DNA of 64,000 bases from Microbacterium sp. CGR2 (GTDB lineage: Bacteria; Actinomycetota; Actinomycetes; Actinomycetales; Microbacteriaceae). The DNA lies in NCBI RefSeq assembly GCF_003626735.1, contig NZ_RBHX01000001.1, positions 2,170,001-2,234,000 of the forward strand, given 5' to 3'. The notes below the pieces were generated by a model that did not search any database, was not told the origin of the DNA, and saw only the letters and a list, made by a program, of their open reading frames with translations. How positions within the stretch are numbered: position 1 is the first letter of the stretch; each line of letters starts with the position of its first letter. Below are positions 21,211 to 31,263 of the stretch, in pieces. The position numbers and the translations under genes were made by a program.

Positions 21211-22272
21211 TTGCACAGTCGGGCTCCTTCGAGGAGACTGCCGACTGACGCATTCCGTTCCCTCGGCCGATGTGCGCCGCGTTCCCCGCGTGTTCCTCGT
21301 CGTCGAAGCACCGACCATGAAGGAGCAGTCATCATCCATCCATCGAAGGGCGTCGCCTGGGCGCCGGTCATCGTCTTCACCGTCGTCGCCTGTGCACTGG
21401 CGTGGCTGGTCGCGTTGCCGCTCTGGTTCGGAGACGGCCTCGCCGAACCGATCGCCGGGGTGATCCTGCCCGTGATGATGCTCACCCCCGCTGTCGCGAC
21501 GGTCGTGGTGACGTTCGCGATGCGTGTGCCGGCCCGCGGTGAGCGCGCTCGGTTCCTCGGCCTGTGGCCATTGCGTCCGGCCAAGCGGGTGGTCTGGCTC
21601 ATGGTCGCCGCATGGCTGGTGCCACCGCTGCTCATCTTCTTGAGCATCCTGGTGTCCGCCGCGCTCGGCTTCGTGCAGCTCGACTTCACCTTCGCCGCTT
21701 TCGGCGCCGAGATCGCGAAGGCGCTTCCCGACGACGTGCCTGTTCCCCCCGTCGAGGTCATCGTGTTCGCGCAGATCGCCATGATCCCCCTCGCGGCGCT
21801 GTTCAACTCGATCGCCGCTTTCGGTGAGGAGATCGGATGGCGCGGGTGGCTGCTGCCCGCGCTTCGTCCTCTCGGCACCTGGCCGGCGCTGCTGATCAGC
21901 GGCGCGATCTGGGGCTTCTGGCACAGCCCTGTCATCCTCCTCGGCTGCAACTTCGGCCGTACCGACGTCACGGGCGTGCTGCTGATGATGGGCGGATGCA
22001 TCGCCTGGGGCATCCTCCTGGGCTGGCTGCGTCTGCGCTCCGCCTCGGTGTGGCCGGCTGTGATCGCGCACGGGTCGCTCAACGCGGCAGGCGGGCTCGT
22101 CGTGATCTTCGCTGCGGCCAAGCCCGATCTCGCACTCGCGGGGCCGCTCGGCGTCGGTGGCTGGATCGTCATCGCCGCAGTGACCTTGGTGCTGGTGCTG
22201 ACGGGGCAGTTCCGGAAGCAGCCCGAACTCGCCGATTCGCCGGGACGACTCCTCTCACCTCCGCGCTCTTGA
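21211..22272 (+). CDS. CPBP family intramembrane metalloprotease, start uncertain
   Basis: Eight or so transmembrane helices carry the CPBP (Abi/CAAX-like) motifs: GEEIGWRG (the EExxxR motif), FWHSP, and HGSLNAAG. Such proteases process membrane substrates or protect against bacteriocins. The only recognised start in frame is a TTG at 21211, which would add about 40 basic, non-membrane residues. A good ATG at 21317 is in another frame. One extra CATC in the CATC/ATC repeat at 21330-21344 would join that ATG to the protein as MKEQSSSIHPSKGV. Alternatively an ATC codon at 21331 or 21334 behind AAGGAG (21320-21325) is used. The coding region proper begins near 21331. Confidence 0.8.
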   Translation: MHSRAPSRRLPTDAFRSLGRCAPRSPRVPRRRSTDHEGAVIIHPSKGVAWAPVIVFTVVACALAWLVALPLWFGDGLAEPIAGVILPVMMLTPAVATVVVTFAMRVPARGERARFLGLWPLRPAKRVVWLMVAAWLVPPLLIFLSILVSAALGFVQLDFTFAAFGAEIAKALPDDVPVPPVEVIVFAQIAMIPLAALFNSIAAFGEEIGWRGWLLPALRPLGTWPALLISGAIWGFWHSPVILLGCNFGRTDVTGVLLMMGGCIAWGILLGWLRLRSASVWPAVIAHGSLNAAGGLVVIFAAAKPDLALAGPLGVGGWIVIAAVTLVLVLTGQFRKQPELADSPGRLLSPPRS

Positions 22273-22303
22273 CGGGGGATCGGCGTGCCGGTTGGCTGAG
22301 GGG

Positions 22304-22963
22304 ATGGAATCCACCCCCGCGTCGTGGTCGCAGGCCGACGCCTTTCTCGTCGACACTCTGGTCGGAGCAGATCCCACCCTCGAAGCCGCGCTGACCGCGC
22401 AGCGCGACGCGGGGATGCCCGAGATCGAGGTGGCCCCAGTGGCGGGCAAGTTCCTCGACCTGCTGGTCCGCATCAGCGGGGCGCGCCGAGTGCTCGAGAT
22501 CGGCACCCTCGGCGGCTACTCCACCATCTGGATGGCCCGCGCGGTCGGTGCCGACGGGCGCGTCGTGACGATCGAGGCGGAGCCGGGAAACGCCGCCGTC
22601 GCCCGCGCCAGCATCGACGCCGCGGGAGTCGGCGACCGCGTCGACATCCGCATCGGGAGGGGCGCGGATGTGCTTCCCACGCTGGTCGGCGGTTTCGACC
22701 TGGTCTTCATCGATGCCGACAAGGAATCGAACACGATCTATCTGGACTGGGCAGCGAAGCTGGGACACCCCGGCACGGTGATCGTCCTCGACAACGTCGG
22801 ACGCGACGGTGAGATCGTGCGCGATGACACGACCGATTCCAAAGTCATCGGCACGCGCGAGGGACTCCGGATGCTGGGGGAGGACCCGCGGTTCGAGGCG
22901 ACCGCTCTGCAGACCGTCGGCGCGAAGGGCTGGGACGGCTTCGCGCTCGCGCTCGTGGTGTGA
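22304..22963 (+). CDS. Class I SAM-dependent O-methyltransferase
   Basis: A 219-residue protein of the catechol/caffeoyl-CoA O-methyltransferase family. The SAM-binding motif is VLEIGTLGGYSTIWMA, followed by the acidic residue in VVTIEAEP. The metal and catalytic segment is FDLVFIDADKES, with LDNVGRDGE further on. Such enzymes methylate catechol-like hydroxyls with Mg2+ help; the substrate is unknown. The start may be ATG at 22304 or TTG at 22292; the ATG was taken. It stands alone between the CPBP gene and eno. Confidence 0.9.
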   Translation: MESTPASWSQADAFLVDTLVGADPTLEAALTAQRDAGMPEIEVAPVAGKFLDLLVRISGARRVLEIGTLGGYSTIWMARAVGADGRVVTIEAEPGNAAVARASIDAAGVGDRVDIRIGRGADVLPTLVGGFDLVFIDADKESNTIYLDWAAKLGHPGTVIVLDNVGRDGEIVRDDTTDSKVIGTREGLRMLGEDPRFEATALQTVGAKGWDGFALALVV

Positions 22964-22990
22964 GAGGTGTGCGGTGCGTCCTCCGGTCCC

Positions 22991-23018
22991 TGAGGAATGC
23001 CTGCGCGCGGGGCTAGAC
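22991..23018 (+). promoter_or_regulatory. Likely promoter of eno
   Basis: TAGACT at 23013-23018 is a good -10 box, with TGAGGA 16 bases upstream as a weak -35. The transcript would have a leader of about 50 bases before the GTG. This is one of the few genes here with a leader and a clear Shine-Dalgarno sequence (AAGGAG). Confidence 0.5.
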
Positions 23019-23059
23019 TGAGCGCGGACCGACGACGCTCCACCCAACTTTTTCTCTGA

Positions 23060-24355
<1,296 letters not shown>

Positions 24356-24404
24356 TCAGCTGAAAGCACGAAGACACCGCTGAGCGGGAGACGAAGGAGG
24401 AGCC

Positions 24405-24923
24405 GTGGTACGACGACCGGCTCCTCCTTCGGCGTCTCCGGCACCAGCGGCGTCCTCGACGCAGGCTCCCCGGAGACGGCGTGGTACACCCCGCGTCGAT
24501 GTGCGGGACTGGGCCTCCGGCATCCGCCTCTCCGCGTTCTCGGTCATCATGCTGTCTCTGGTGGTCCTCGGGGCATGGGTTCTCGTGCCGACGCTGGGAA
24601 CGTTCATCGATCAGCGGCAGAAGATCGCCGCTCTCGAGCAGTCCGTCCAGGTGAGCGAAGACGAGATCGACGCGCTCATCACCGAGCGCGAACGCTGGAG
24701 TGACCCCGCTTACATCACGACGCAGGCCCGCGAGCGTCTGTACTACGTGAAACCCGGCGAGGTGGTCTACCTGATCGACAACGACCTGGATCCGGCTGCC
24801 CTCCCGCGCGAGCAGGAACCGGTGAGCGACACGCTCGAGGAGAAACCGGCCGATTGGATGCCGCAGCTGCTGCGCACGCTCGTCTCGACCGGGCTGAGCG
24901 AGACAGCGACCGTCGGCCGCTGA
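24405..24923 (+). CDS. FtsB/DivIC-like septum formation protein
   Basis: A 172-residue bitopic membrane protein. The N-terminus is proline- and arginine-rich (about 1-40), then one helix (about 44-66, LSAFSVIMLSLVVLGAWVLV). A short coiled coil follows (IDQRQKIAALEQSVQVSEDE), then the conserved DPAYITTQARERLYYVKPGE segment found in FtsB/DivIC proteins. It is expected to join FtsL and FtsQ in the divisome. The GTG start has AAGGAGG nine bases upstream. It lies 49 bases after eno. Confidence 0.9.
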   Translation: MVRRPAPPSASPAPAASSTQAPRRRRGTPRVDVRDWASGIRLSAFSVIMLSLVVLGAWVLVPTLGTFIDQRQKIAALEQSVQVSEDEIDALITERERWSDPAYITTQARERLYYVKPGEVVYLIDNDLDPAALPREQEPVSDTLEEKPADWMPQLLRTLVSTGLSETATVGR

Positions 24924-24970
24924 AGCGACGTTCCGAGCATCCTCCCTGGCGCCTCCCCTACGCTGGATGG

Positions 24971-25513
24971 GTGACCACTCCGCCGTTCCCCGCCCCCACG
25001 CCCGCTGAGCTCGCCGTCGTATCGGCCCAGCTCGGTCGCCCCGCGCGAGGCGTGGTCGGCATCGCCGCTCGATGCGAGTGCGGCAACCCGACGGTCGTGG
25101 CCACGACTCCTCGTCTTCCCGACGGCACGCCGTTTCCCACGTTCTACTATCTGACGCATCCGGCTGCGACCGCGGCGATGTCGACACTCGAGGCGACGCA
25201 GGTCATGCCGGAACTCGCCGCGCTGCTGCACGATGACGAGTCCGTGGCCGCCGCGTACCTCGCCGCCCACCAGGCGTACCTCGCCGATCGCAGCGGGTTC
25301 GGAGACGTCTCGGAGATCGACGGTATCTCCGCGGGCGGCATGCCCACGCGGGTCAAATGCCTGCACGCCCTCGCCGGGCACGCGCTGGCCGCGGGTCCGG
25401 GTGTCAACCCGATCGGCGATGCCGCTCTCGAGCGTTCGGCGTGGAAGCCGTCCGTCTGCCGGTGCGACGACCCCGGCGCCGCGGTCCGCACCGAGGCGTC
25501 AGCCTCGGCATGA
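24971..25513 (+). CDS. DUF501 domain protein
   Basis: A 180-residue protein of unknown function that follows eno and ftsB in many actinobacteria. The DUF501 features are the N-terminal VSAQLGRPARGVVGIAARCE and the cysteine-histidine-rich central and C-terminal segments. These are CGNPTVV, FYYLTHPAATAAMSTLEA, VKCLHALAGHALAAGPGVNP, and a final VCRCDD. The conserved cysteines and histidines suggest a metal site. The GTG start at 24971 follows a TACGCT box by six bases. Its stop overlaps the subtilase ATG by four bases. Confidence 0.92.
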   Translation: MTTPPFPAPTPAELAVVSAQLGRPARGVVGIAARCECGNPTVVATTPRLPDGTPFPTFYYLTHPAATAAMSTLEATQVMPELAALLHDDESVAAAYLAAHQAYLADRSGFGDVSEIDGISAGGMPTRVKCLHALAGHALAAGPGVNPIGDAALERSAWKPSVCRCDDPGAAVRTEASASA

Positions 25514-26829
25514 CCAGGAACCGGACGCTGCGCAGCCTCACCGCCATCGCGATGGTGGTGGCGTCCGTCCTGCTGCTGGGAGCCACCGCGACGCCCGAGC
25601 CGACGCCTCCGGCCAACCCCCTGCCGATCCCCGACGATCCCACCGACCCCGTCCGGGCTTCCGAATACTGGCTCGACGGCGCCGGCATCCGCAAAGCATG
25701 GCAGACCACCCGCGGGAAGGGTGTCACCATCGCCGTCATCGACACCGGCATCGCCAAGGTCCCGCAGGCGTTCGGCGACGCGGTCGTCGGTGGCACCGAC
25801 GTCTCCGGCTCGGGCACGCCCGACGGGCGCACGCCCCTCGGAGCGATCGACGGCAATCACGGTTCCTGGGTGGCGTCGCTCGCCGCCGGCCGTGGCGCTC
25901 CCGACGGCACCGGCATGATCGGCGTGGCGCCGGAAGCCGACCTGCTGTCGATCTCCGTGGGATTCGGTGCCGCCGCTTCCGTGCCGTTCACCGAGCAGGT
26001 CGCGAAGGGCATGCGCTGGGCCGTCGACAACGGTGCCGACGTGATCAACCTGTCGTTCACGACGAACACGCTCGACTGGGACGAGAGTTGGGATGACGCA
26101 TTCCTCTATGCGTTCGAGAACGATGTCGTCGTCGTGGTCGCCGCGGGCAACCGGGGAAGCGGAACGAACATCATCGGCGCTCCGGCGACGATCCCGGGGG
26201 TGCTCACGGTGGGTGGTGTCGACCAGACCGGCACCGCCAGCCTCGAGGCATCAACGCAGGGGATCACGATCGGCATCTCGGCCCCCAGTGAGGGGCTGCT
26301 GGGCGTCTCCGCCGACGGCAAGATCGCGCGTTGGGGTGGGACCAGTGGTGCGGCACCCATCGTCGCCGGCGTCGCCGCGCTGATCCGATCGGCCCACCCT
26401 GAGCTCAAGGCGATCGATGTGATCAACCGCATCATCAAGACCGCGATCCCCGTCCAGGATGCCGTGAAGCCGCAGGATCCGCTGTACGGATACGGACTGG
26501 TGGATGCCGAGGCAGCGATCGCCGCCGACATCGCACCGGTCGACAAGAACCCGATGGGCGACCTCGCCGAGTGGATCCATTTCTTCCGCCGCGCGGAGAG
26601 CGAACCTCAGCCTGAACCGACGATCACTCCGGTCGCGGTTCCGCCCCTTCCCGTCGCGGACGCGCCGACCGAGGCGGGGTCACCGCTCCTTCCCAGCGCC
26701 GAGTCATTGCGTTACGGTACCCTGCCGCTCATCGCGCTCACAGTCCCTGGTATCCTTGTAGCGCTCGGCGTCACCGCAGCTGCCCGGCGCATCCGATCGG
26801 CGCGCGTTCCTCGTACGCCACGTCCCTGA
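25510..26829 (+). CDS. Membrane-anchored subtilisin-like serine protease (S8, mycosin-like)
   Basis: A 439-residue exported protease. An N-terminal signal peptide (about 1-28) precedes the S8 domain, whose triad is Asp78 (IAVIDTGI), His117 (GNHGSWVAS) and Ser279 (GGTSGAAPIVAGVAAL). The oxyanion asparagine is in AAGN (214). A proline-rich linker and a C-terminal helix (LPLIALTVPGILVALGVTAA) followed by arginines anchor it in the membrane with the protease outside, as in mycosins of type VII secretion. No ESX genes are in the window, so that link is not supported. The four-base overlap with the DUF501 gene places it in that operon. Confidence 0.93.
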   Translation: MTRNRTLRSLTAIAMVVASVLLLGATATPEPTPPANPLPIPDDPTDPVRASEYWLDGAGIRKAWQTTRGKGVTIAVIDTGIAKVPQAFGDAVVGGTDVSGSGTPDGRTPLGAIDGNHGSWVASLAAGRGAPDGTGMIGVAPEADLLSISVGFGAAASVPFTEQVAKGMRWAVDNGADVINLSFTTNTLDWDESWDDAFLYAFENDVVVVVAAGNRGSGTNIIGAPATIPGVLTVGGVDQTGTASLEASTQGITIGISAPSEGLLGVSADGKIARWGGTSGAAPIVAGVAALIRSAHPELKAIDVINRIIKTAIPVQDAVKPQDPLYGYGLVDAEAAIAADIAPVDKNPMGDLAEWIHFFRRAESEPQPEPTITPVAVPPLPVADAPTEAGSPLLPSAESLRYGTLPLIALTVPGILVALGVTAAARRIRSARVPRTPRP

Positions 26830-26849
26830 CTCCAAGGAGTTGTTCCCCT

Positions 26850-28391
26850 GTGCCTCAGAACAGCACTGTGCCCAAGATTCTGATCGTCGGCGGAGGCTAC
26901 GCGGGCTTCTACTCGGCGTGGAAGCTCGAGAAGCACCTTCGCAAGGGTGAGGCCGAGGTGACCATGGTCGACCCGCTGCCGTACATGACGTACCAGCCGT
27001 TCCTCCCCGAGGTCGCCGCCGGTTCGATCGAGGCACGTCACTCCGTCGTCGCTCACCGCCGCCACCTCAAGCGCACGAACGTCGTCACCGCCAAGGTGAC
27101 CGGCATCAACCACGCGCAGAAGGTCGCCACGATCACCCCGCCGGTGGGCGAGCCGTACGAGTTCTCCTACGACCAGATCGTCGTGACCGCCGGCGCGGTC
27201 TCGCGCACCTTCCCGATCCCCGGCATCGCCGACAACGCGATCGGGCTCAAGACGATCGAAGAGGCCGTGGCGATCCGCGACCGCCTCATGTCCAACTTCG
27301 ACAAGGCAGCATCCCTGCCCGCCGGTCCCGCCCGCGACCGACTGCTGTCGGTGGTCGTCGTCGGTGGTGGCTTCGCCGGTATCGAGGTGTTCGCCGAGCT
27401 GCGCTCGCTGGCTTCGTCCCTGGTGTCGAAGTACCCGCAGCTGCGCTTCGAAGACACGCATTTCCACCTCATCGAGGCCATGGGTCGCATCATGCCCGAG
27501 GTTTCGCTGCAGACCAGCGAATGGGTTCTCAAGGATCTCGCCAAGCGCGGCGCCAACGTGCACCTCGACACGCAGCTGACCAGCGCGGTCGGCGGCAATG
27601 TCGAGCTCTCGACCGGTGAGGTCATCCCGACCGATCTCATCGTGTGGACCGCCGGAGTCATGGCCAACCCGACCGTCGTGCGCGGTGGCGACCTTCCGAT
27701 CGAAGAGCGTGGCCGCATCCAGACCCGCGCCGACCTGCGGGTGGGCACACCGGAAGCCTTCGTCGAGGGCGCCTGGGCAGCCGGCGACGTTTCTGCCGTC
27801 CCTGACCTCTCCGGTGGCGGAGTCGGTGGTTTCTGCGTGCCGAACGCCCAGCATGCCGTGCGTCAGGCGAAGCTGCTCGCGAAGAACATCGTGGCCGTTC
27901 TCCGCGGGGAGGACCCGAAGGAGTACTTCCACAAGAACCTCGGTGCGGTCGCCGGTCTCGGCCTGTACAACGGTGTCTTCCAGTCGGGCAAGATCGCGCT
28001 GAAGGGCTTCGTCGCCTGGGTCGCTCACCGCGGCTACCACGGCCTCGCGATGCCGACGTGGGAGCGCAAGTTCCGTGTGGTCTGGGGCTGGTGGAACAAC
28101 CTGTGGCTCGGTCGCGACCTCGTGAACCTCGAGACGGTCCAGAACCCGCGGTACGTCTTCGAGGAGTTCGCCGCGCGTCCGCGTCCGGCCGCTCCGGCCG
28201 CTCCGGCAGTGCCGGCATCACCGTCTGCCGATGCCGCGACGACGAAGACCGCCGAGAAGGTCGACAAGGCCTCTGCGGAGAAGGTCGAAGCCGCCGCCGA
28301 GGCCCCCGCCGCCGAGGCGCCTACCACCAAGGCGCCTGCGAAGAAGGCTGCCGCGAAGAAGCCGGTCGCCGAGAAGGCCGCCACCAAGTAG
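26850..28391 (+). CDS. ndh: Type II NADH dehydrogenase with a lysine/alanine-rich tail
   Basis: A peripheral membrane flavoprotein that passes electrons from NADH to menaquinone without pumping protons. The N-terminal FAD site is ILIVGGGYAGFYSAW. The NADH site is VVVVGGGFAGIEVFAEL, and the family segment AAGDVSAVPDLSGGGVGG binds FAD near the C-terminus. The catalytic part ends near residue 440. The last 65-70 residues are almost only Ala, Pro, Lys, Glu and Thr, ending with KKAAAKKPVAEKAATK, which is not part of the fold. The GTG start at 26850 has AAGGAG upstream. It ends at a strong terminator shared with the convergent MFS gene. Confidence 0.95.
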   Translation: MPQNSTVPKILIVGGGYAGFYSAWKLEKHLRKGEAEVTMVDPLPYMTYQPFLPEVAAGSIEARHSVVAHRRHLKRTNVVTAKVTGINHAQKVATITPPVGEPYEFSYDQIVVTAGAVSRTFPIPGIADNAIGLKTIEEAVAIRDRLMSNFDKAASLPAGPARDRLLSVVVVGGGFAGIEVFAELRSLASSLVSKYPQLRFEDTHFHLIEAMGRIMPEVSLQTSEWVLKDLAKRGANVHLDTQLTSAVGGNVELSTGEVIPTDLIVWTAGVMANPTVVRGGDLPIEERGRIQTRADLRVGTPEAFVEGAWAAGDVSAVPDLSGGGVGGFCVPNAQHAVRQAKLLAKNIVAVLRGEDPKEYFHKNLGAVAGLGLYNGVFQSGKIALKGFVAWVAHRGYHGLAMPTWERKFRVVWGWWNNLWLGRDLVNLETVQNPRYVFEEFAARPRPAAPAAPAVPASPSADAATTKTAEKVDKASAEKVEAAAEAPAAEAPTTKAPAKKAAAKKPVAEKAATK

Positions 28392-28410
28392 CCAGCACAG
28401 CCGAAGATCT

Positions 28411-28444
28411 GAGACAGCCCTCCCGCTTGCGGGAGGGCTGTCTC
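28411..28444. terminator. Bidirectional terminator between ndh and the MFS gene
   Basis: A perfect 16-base-pair stem, GAGACAGCCCTCCCGC with its complement, around TT. It is followed by a pyrimidine-rich TCTCACTCTC on the plus side. Its end touches the stop codon of the MFS gene, so it can serve both transcripts. Confidence 0.9.
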
Positions 28445-30083
28445 ACTCTCGGGACTCGGTGCTCGTTCCCGTCGCGACCGATTCGGGGATCTCCTCGGGC
28501 CGATACCTCGGCAGCCGACTGGCGGGCAGGACGGCCAGCAAGCTGACCCCGGCCAGCACCAGCAAGCCGGTGCGCAGGGCGCTGAGCCGGGCGGTCTCGT
28601 TGAGGGCCACCGCCGCGTCGATCTGCTCGGGAGTCGCGTCGGTCTCGGCCAGCACCTCTTCGAGGCGATCGTTGCTCACGAAGTTCGTGTTGTCGAGGTC
28701 CACCTGCGCGGTGAGGGATGGCGGAAGATCGACATCGTCCGCGAGGGCGCTCATCACGTTGACGGTGAGGATCCCCACGAGAAGCGCGCCCGCCACCGCC
28801 GTTCCGACGGCCGAGGCCAGATTCTGCGTCGTGCCGCGGACGGAGCCGACGTCACCGGCGAGCTCCTTCGGCGACGCGGTGACGAGGACGTTGAAGACCA
28901 GGGTGACCAACGCGCCCTGGCCGATGCCGAACACGACCAGGCCGAGGATGGTGGGCAGTGTCTCCCAATTGTTCGTCACGACGAAGGACAGCCAGACGAG
29001 CGCGATCGTGGTGAGTCCGAACGAGAACATGCCGATCGTGCGCGGCGCGAACGTCTTATAGAACCGCACGACCAGGGTGGCGGTGACGAACACGGTGAGG
29101 TTGAACGGCAGCATCGCCAGGGAGGTGTCGAACGGCGTACGTCCCTGCACGATCTGGATGTAGAGCGGCACGGTGAAGTTCAGGGCGGCTTCCATGAAGA
29201 CGACGATGAACATGGCATACACCGCGGCCCGTTCGCGGGACGACCCGAACACGGACAGGCTCACCAACGGAGTCCTGTTCGCTTTGATGCGGCGGCGCGT
29301 CCACAGGAAGAAGAGCTGCACGAAGACGAGGCCGACCACGATCAAGAGCGGCGCGGGAGAGAGGCCGCCGATGTCGAACGGAGCGCCGGGTCCCGCCTGC
29401 AGCAGGCCCCAGGAGTTGAGGTTGTTGACGCCGAATGTCAAAGACACGATTCCGACGCCGATCAGGACGGCCGCGACGACGTCGATCTTGATGTCGGGGT
29501 TGCCTCGGTCGGACCGCAGCCGGAAGCTGAGGACGAACACTGCGATCGCGAGGATCAGCACCACGACGAACACCTGCCGCCAGCCGACCAGGGTGGCGAG
29601 AGTGCCCCCGATCAGGAAAGCGCTGACACCGGCGAGAGCGCGGGCGGAACCGAGGGAACCGATGGCGGTCGCCTGCTGTGCGCCCCGATAGTTCTCGGCG
29701 ATGAGAGCGACCAGAGACGGCACGATGATGGCCGCGGATGCGCCGGCCAGGCCCTGGGCAGCGATGACCCATCCGACAGTGGGCGCGAAGATCATCATGA
29801 CGGCAGAGAGGCCGAACAGCCCGACGACGACGCGGAACACGATGATCCAGCCGATTCGCTGGCCGATCTTCGCGCCGACCATGACGAGCGCGGCGACGAC
29901 GAGCCCGTAGGTGACGATCGCCGTGCTCACGTCGGTGGGCGGGACGCCGAAGTCGTCGACCATCCCGCCGAGGGTTACCGGAAGGGCCGAGACATTGTAG
30001 GACATCAGGATCTGTGCGAGGAACAGTCCGATCATCGGAACCCAGGAGGCGCGGGCCTCGGGTGCGGTCGCGACGGAGGTCAT
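28443..30083 (-). CDS. MFS transporter, DHA2-like (14 helices)
   Basis: A 546-residue membrane transporter, long enough for fourteen helices as in the drug:H+ antiporter-2 group. Early segments such as SYNVSALPVTLGGMVDDFGV and the loop GAKIGQRIGW are typical of major facilitators. An extracytoplasmic segment with LPPSLTAQVDLDN precedes the last helix. The substrate is unknown. The ATG at 30083 overlaps the glutaminase stop by four bases, so both are made from one transcript. This suggests it may carry a metabolite linked to glutamine or glutamate, but that is inference. Confidence 0.9.
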   Translation of the reverse strand: MTSVATAPEARASWVPMIGLFLAQILMSYNVSALPVTLGGMVDDFGVPPTDVSTAIVTYGLVVAALVMVGAKIGQRIGWIIVFRVVVGLFGLSAVMMIFAPTVGWVIAAQGLAGASAAIIVPSLVALIAENYRGAQQATAIGSLGSARALAGVSAFLIGGTLATLVGWRQVFVVVLILAIAVFVLSFRLRSDRGNPDIKIDVVAAVLIGVGIVSLTFGVNNLNSWGLLQAGPGAPFDIGGLSPAPLLIVVGLVFVQLFFLWTRRRIKANRTPLVSLSVFGSSRERAAVYAMFIVVFMEAALNFTVPLYIQIVQGRTPFDTSLAMLPFNLTVFVTATLVVRFYKTFAPRTIGMFSFGLTTIALVWLSFVVTNNWETLPTILGLVVFGIGQGALVTLVFNVLVTASPKELAGDVGSVRGTTQNLASAVGTAVAGALLVGILTVNVMSALADDVDLPPSLTAQVDLDNTNFVSNDRLEEVLAETDATPEQIDAAVALNETARLSALRTGLLVLAGVSLLAVLPASRLPRYRPEEIPESVATGTSTESRE

Positions 30084-31111
30084 CGTTTCTCCTCTGTGAG
30101 GGATTCCGGTCGTGCGGCTGAATAGTGGGAATCGGATGCGTACACGTTGAGGCCGAGCGTCCTGGACAGGTGGGCGGTGGCGATCTGGCTCCGGATGCTG
30201 TTGCCGGCGGAGTCCAGGCGCGGCGCGTACGCTCCGATGCCGAGCTTCCCGGGCGCTACGGTCGCGAGGCCCCCGGAGACACCGGACTTGGCGGGCAGGC
30301 CGATCTCGAAGAGCCACTCGCCCGAGCGCTCGTACAGCCCGTTCGCGGCCAGGACCGCGAGGGTGTCGCGGGCGACTTCGGCAGAGACGACGCGCGTCCC
30401 GGTGAGGGGGTTCACGCCACCGTCGCCCAGGGTCGCGGCCATGACGGCCAGATCACGCGCGTCGACGGAGACGGCGCACTGGCGCGTGTAGACGTCGACG
30501 ATCTCGACCGGGTCGTGCGTGATGCGCCCGTAGCTCTCGAGGAGCCGCGCGATGGCCTGGTTGCGCTGATTGGTCGCCGATTCCGACTCATAGACGACCT
30601 CGTCGATCTCGAGCGGGCGCCCGGCGAAGGCGGACATCCCGTCCAGCACCGCCGTCCATTTCTGGACCGCCGTACTCCCCGGCATGAGCGCCGTCGTGGC
30701 CAGAGCCCCGGCGTTCACCATGGGGTTCATCGGATGACCGTCGTTGAGTTCGATCGCGACGACCGAGTTGAAGGGGAGCCCGGTGTTGTTGACCCCCACG
30801 ACCTCGAGCACCTTCTCGTGACCGAACTCCTCGCAGACCAGGGCGTAGACGAATGCCTTCGAGATGGACTGGATGGAGAAGCGGACGCGGGTGTCGCCGA
30901 TTTCGTGAAGACCTCCGTCGACGTCGGCGATGCAGAGCCCGAATGCCTCAGGATCAGCCTCCGCGAGAATCGGGATGTAATCGGCGACGGCGCCCTCGTG
31001 ATGACCCGAAGCATGAGCGAAGGCGGTGGCGAGGAGATCGTCGATGGTCGTCGGCGCCGGCACAGCTCCGGTACCCGCAGTCTGCCGGACACCGGCAACA
31101 TCGAGATCCAT
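30080..31111 (-). CDS. glsA: Glutaminase A
   Basis: It hydrolyses glutamine to glutamate and ammonia. The 343-residue beta-lactamase-like protein has the catalytic serine-lysine motif in FSIQSISKAFVYA. Other family segments are GLPFNSVVAIE, HPMNPMVNAGAL, NQAIARLLESYGRI and the GLPAKSGVSGG loop near the C-terminus. The last part (LTEEKR) is not conserved. The start MDLDVAG at 31111 lies below a plausible promoter (31153-31181). It forms an operon with the downstream transporter, with which it overlaps by four bases. Confidence 0.95.
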   Translation of the reverse strand: MDLDVAGVRQTAGTGAVPAPTTIDDLLATAFAHASGHHEGAVADYIPILAEADPEAFGLCIADVDGGLHEIGDTRVRFSIQSISKAFVYALVCEEFGHEKVLEVVGVNNTGLPFNSVVAIELNDGHPMNPMVNAGALATTALMPGSTAVQKWTAVLDGMSAFAGRPLEIDEVVYESESATNQRNQAIARLLESYGRITHDPVEIVDVYTRQCAVSVDARDLAVMAATLGDGGVNPLTGTRVVSAEVARDTLAVLAANGLYERSGEWLFEIGLPAKSGVSGGLATVAPGKLGIGAYAPRLDSAGNSIRSQIATAHLSRTLGLNVYASDSHYSAARPESLTEEKR

Positions 31112-31152
31112 GGGCGTCCCCGTTCACTTGCGCGCCGACGCGGCACACCTGC

Positions 31153-31181
31153 AATGTAATGGATCGGCGACGACGAGTCAC
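31153..31181 (-). promoter_or_regulatory. Likely promoter of glsA-MFS
   Basis: On the minus strand GTGACT (31176-31181) and TACATT (31153-31158) are separated by 17 bases and resemble -35 and -10 boxes of the housekeeping sigma factor. The transcript would start about 35 bases before the glsA ATG. Confidence 0.55.
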
Positions 31182-31263
31182 GGAGTCGACGCGGCTTTTT
31201 CGAACGCTTTGCGACCCCGGGCGGTGGCATGGAGGCCGCACATAGGTCCGGCCGATAACGTCG

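Noticed and set aside
25510..26829. A type VII secretion locus, suggested by the mycosin-like protease
   Set aside because: No EsxA/B, EccB, EccC, EccD or EccE genes occur in the window. Membrane-anchored subtilases also occur without ESX.
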